Origin: DATEAX01 sp035288145
GTDB lineage: Bacteria > Patescibacteriota > UBA1384 > UBA12157 > JAENIV01
Assembly: GCA_035288145.1 (NCBI GenBank)
Contig: DATEAX010000008.1
Location: 1 to 11,538, forward strand
Reading direction: 5' to 3'
Length of the DNA: 11,538 nucleotides
Each line of letters begins with the position of its first letter. Positions within the stretch are counted from its first letter, which is position 1. The translations under genes were made by a program, and so were the position numbers. Below, in pieces: positions 11,502 to 11,538 of the stretch. The notes under the pieces were generated by a model. It was not told the origin of the DNA and did not search any database. It saw only the letters and a list, made by a program, of their open reading frames with translations.

Positions 11502-11538
11502 ATTCCTTCCCAACCATAATGTAGGCATAAACGGTTCC

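Overview
The window looks like a chromosomal piece of a small-genome, host-associated bacterium of the Candidate Phyla Radiation (Patescibacteria). This placement is an inference. It rests on gene style: GT-C and GT2 membrane glycosyltransferases, glycosidases anchored at both ends, scattered single tRNA genes, short spacers, and a diversity-generating retroelement (DGR), a system common in that group. TGA is used as an ordinary stop (for example at 4437-4439 and 5953-5955), so the TGA=Gly code of Gracilibacteria/SR1 does not apply.

Layout, left part (all minus strand). A promoter at 747-775 reads tRNA-Gly(TCC), tRNA-Arg(CCG), tRNA-Arg(TCG), tRNA-His, a 53-aa membrane protein and a thioredoxin-reductase-like flavoprotein cut by the window start. 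A second promoter (2777-2805) reads tRNA-Pro and a large membrane-anchored putative glycoside hydrolase. A third (6439-6467) reads tRNA-Gly(CCC), tRNA-Thr, a 105-aa membrane protein, a GT2 glycosyltransferase and a GT-C (PMT/ArnT-like) glycosyltransferase. In each unit the first protein start codon lies only 4-7 nt after the encoded CCA end of a tRNA, so tRNA processing would leave an almost leaderless mRNA. The right-hand tRNA-Asp is also followed 8 nt later by an ATG, which opens a broken reading frame.

The central 3 kb (about 6475-9450) is a complete DGR. It holds a DGR-type reverse transcriptase (minus), an Avd-like accessory protein (plus), a template repeat TR (7845-7963), and a target gene (8303-9250, minus) with its variable repeat VR (8330-8448) near the 3' end. 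TR and VR align without gaps over 119 bp with 21 differences. Every one falls on an adenine of the TR sense (minus) strand, and all ten AAY codons of TR have been changed in VR. This is the signature of adenine-specific mutagenic homing and suggests recent activity. The target has a near-consensus promoter, a long folded 5' leader and the strongest ribosome binding site in the window; its base composition is far more GC-rich than that of the RT and avd genes. TR RNA appears to start from its own extended -10 promoter (8183-8191), separated from the target by a hairpin-plus-T-run terminator. It could continue antisense through avd into the RT gene.

Unusual points in the DGR are: avd inverted relative to RT with interleaved start codons (CATG); a perfect (AG)9 tract inside the RT catalytic domain; an 11-bp inverted repeat whose inner edge meets the TR boundary; and a target with no visible signal peptide.

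Right of the DGR is a clan GH-A glycosidase anchored by N- and C-terminal membrane segments, divergent from tRNA-Asp. The neighbouring genes (two anchored glycosidases, two glycosyltransferases) point to cell-surface polysaccharide handling; a functional link to the DGR is not shown by the sequence.
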